A stretch of 58,446 nt of DNA. Origin: Porphyromonas sp. Lineage in GTDB: Bacteria > Bacteroidota > Bacteroidia > Bacteroidales > Porphyromonadaceae. The DNA lies in assembly GCF_030529325.1 (NCBI RefSeq), contig NZ_JAUMXC010000008.1, positions 1 through 58,446 on the forward strand, in the 5' to 3' direction. Shown here one piece after another: positions 57,392-58,446 of this stretch (the first letter of the stretch is position 1; every line of letters starts with the position of its first letter). A program made the position numbers and the translations under genes. A model generated the notes under the pieces. That model saw only the letters and a list, made by a program, of their open reading frames with translations, searched no databases and was not told where the DNA came from.

Positions 57392-58207
57392 TTATTTTAT
57401 TGAGATGAAACCTATCTCTCTGACAATCTTTTGTCCTTCAGGAGAAAGCGTATACCGGATGAAGTCTGAGACTTTGTTTTCCTGTTGGGCTTCGTAATAG
57501 TAATAAAGAGGACGTACGATAGGATAGCTCTTATCCTTGGCGCTCTTGATGGATGGTGCTGTAAATGTTTTGCCCTTGTCGTATGATACTTGTAGAGCTT
57601 TGACTTCCTTGCTGAGGTAAGCGACGCCGATATAGCCTATCCCCCCCTTTGTCTGACTGATAGATTGTACTATAGCCCCCGTTGCAGGTAAACTCATGAT
57701 GCCGTTCATATAGTTTTTGTTTTTGAGGACACTTTCTTTGAAAAATTCGTATGTCCCGGAAGATGTCTCTCTTGAGTATGGGATGATCTTCATATCTTCT
57801 CCCCCGACTTCCTTCCAGTTCTTGACCTTTCCGGTAAATATCTCTTGCATTTGTTCTCTTGTGAGTTTTTCAACCTTGTTTGACGGATGAACGACAACAG
57901 CAAGGGCGTCATAAGCGATAATAACTTCCTTAGCGCGTTTTCCACTTTCTTGGAGTTTTTGTTTTTCGTCAAATTTGATCTTACGTGAAGCCTGTGCTAT
58001 CTCTGTTGTTCCCGAGAGTAGGGCAGATATTCCCACACCCGAACCTCCTCCTGTTACCGTGATTGTGCCGGACTTATGTTTCTTCATGTACTCCTCTGCC
58101 AACTTCTGAGATAGAGGTAGAACGGTATCAGATCCTTTGATCTTTTGAGCTGTTGCTCCAAGTGAAACGCTTGCGAGTAAAAGTGTTGCTAAAAATAATT
58201 TTTTCAT
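57392..58207 (-). CDS. pstS: periplasmic phosphate-binding protein PstS
   Basis: A 271-residue binding protein with an N-terminal signal peptide (MKKLFLATLLLASVSLGATA) and no lipobox cysteine, so it is likely soluble in the periplasm. Phosphate-contact segments KGSDTVLPLS (24-33), GGGSGVGISAL (53-63), QASRKI and SRETSSGTYEFF (145-156) match the family. The hinge element LTREQMQEIFTGKVKNW is at 115-131 and GGIGYIGVAYLSKEVKAL at 188-205. It is the first gene of the operon, behind a candidate Pho box. Confidence 0.95.
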   Translation of the reverse strand: MKKLFLATLLLASVSLGATAQKIKGSDTVLPLSQKLAEEYMKKHKSGTITVTGGGSGVGISALLSGTTEIAQASRKIKFDEKQKLQESGKRAKEVIIAYDALAVVVHPSNKVEKLTREQMQEIFTGKVKNWKEVGGEDMKIIPYSRETSSGTYEFFKESVLKNKNYMNGIMSLPATGAIVQSISQTKGGIGYIGVAYLSKEVKALQVSYDKGKTFTAPSIKSAKDKSYPIVRPLYYYYEAQQENKVSDFIRYTLSPEGQKIVREIGFISIK

Positions 58208-58256
58208 GTCTTTGTGTTGTTTGGAGTTACCTCCGGAGAGGCTTTTATTTACACCA

Positions 58257-58264
58257 CAAAGGTA
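58257..58264 (-). promoter_or_regulatory. -7 element for the pst operon
   Basis: On the minus strand TACCTTTG fits TAnnTTTG, 49 bp before pstS. No standard TTG lies at -33; the 11-bp repeats occupy that place, as in activator-dependent promoters. Confidence 0.6.
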
Positions 58265-58273
58265 TAGGGCTGA

Positions 58274-58313
58274 GGTTAAGGTCTGGGTGCAATATTGTTA
58301 CAATGTGGTTAAG
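58274..58313 (-). promoter_or_regulatory. candidate Pho box: four 7-mers at 11-bp period
   Basis: Reading the minus strand from 58313 the sequence is CTTAACC, 4 bp, TGTAACA, 4 bp, TGCACCC, 4 bp, CTTAACC, with an exact 11-bp period. The last copy ends 9 bp before the -7 element. This is the geometry of PhoB sites in other bacteria (7-bp half-sites, 11-bp repeat), although the letters differ from the E. coli CTGTCAT. Confidence 0.6.
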
Positions 58314-58420
58314 GTATAATGATCATTTTGGGTAACTCATATTGATCTCATGATCATGATAAAAAACTCTTTGTCCTTGACTTTTTACAAGAGGAAAAGG
58401 AAAGAGGTATAGAACTGTCC

Positions 58421-58446
58421 AAATCAATGTGCCTACCTTGATGAAT
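58421..58446. repeat. 22-bp repeat locus F, cut by the window edge
   Basis: The 26 bases are an exact reverse complement of 18034-18059 in locus B. This is one full inverted unit (58421-58442) and the first four bases of what would be the next unit. The rest is outside the window. The stretch 58314-58420 between Pho box and repeat shows nothing clear. Confidence 0.85.

Overview
The window is a stretch of chromosome from a Bacteroidetes bacterium, most likely a Porphyromonas or close relative. I infer this from protein style and gene set (fused SecDF, long SecA, 957-residue IF2, long PurF-type protein, DUF4105 protein), from recurring TAnnTTTG promoter words typical of the phylum, and from a general lack of Shine-Dalgarno sequences. 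No transposase, integrase, CRISPR array, tRNA or rRNA gene was recognised. Most of the DNA is conserved housekeeping sequence; the unusual material is in the gaps and in a few protein details.

Layout. 1-7.8 kb (+): DUF177-rpmF, UDP-glucose dehydrogenase, pncB, an OPT-family transporter and an FAD-dependent dehydrogenase. 8.0-8.6 kb: a small membrane protein and a patch of broken-looking short reading frames. 8.6-17.8 kb (+): rimP-nusA-infB behind a promoter and a hairpin plus T-run, then cvpA and sufBCD. 18.3-29.8 kb (+): secDF, then four enzymes that use glutamine amide nitrogen (glmS, a long purF-type gene, carA, carB). 30.0-39.0 kb (+): typA, a TrmN6-type methyltransferase, a PpiD/SurA-type chaperone, ppk, and metK behind a SAM-II-type riboswitch and terminator. 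39.1-51.0 kb (-): a GH13 amylase, yicC-gmk-nadD, secA, a degenerate alkaline-phosphatase-fold protein, a DUF4105 protein and an RsmF-type methyltransferase. 51.1-58.2 kb (-): phoB-phoR and pstS-pstC-pstA-pstB-phoU, a complete phosphate sensing and uptake module; ppk (polyphosphate) lies about 14 kb away.

The most interesting structure is a family of 22-bp repeats dispersed in gaps between transcription units, near 7.8, 18.0, 29.9, 40.9, 53.6 kb and at the right edge. Five loci share one geometry: an inverted unit, a 2-nt gap, then direct unit(s), with tandem copies at an exact 22-bp period where several are present. Other points to follow: PstC carries an extra segment between its first membrane helix and permease core that resembles part of PstS; four 7-mers at an exact 11-bp period precede pstS, like a Pho box; and the phosphatase-fold protein beside secA has lost the residues expected to bind zinc.

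All calls come from reading sequence and translations; no database search, folding calculation or expression data were available.
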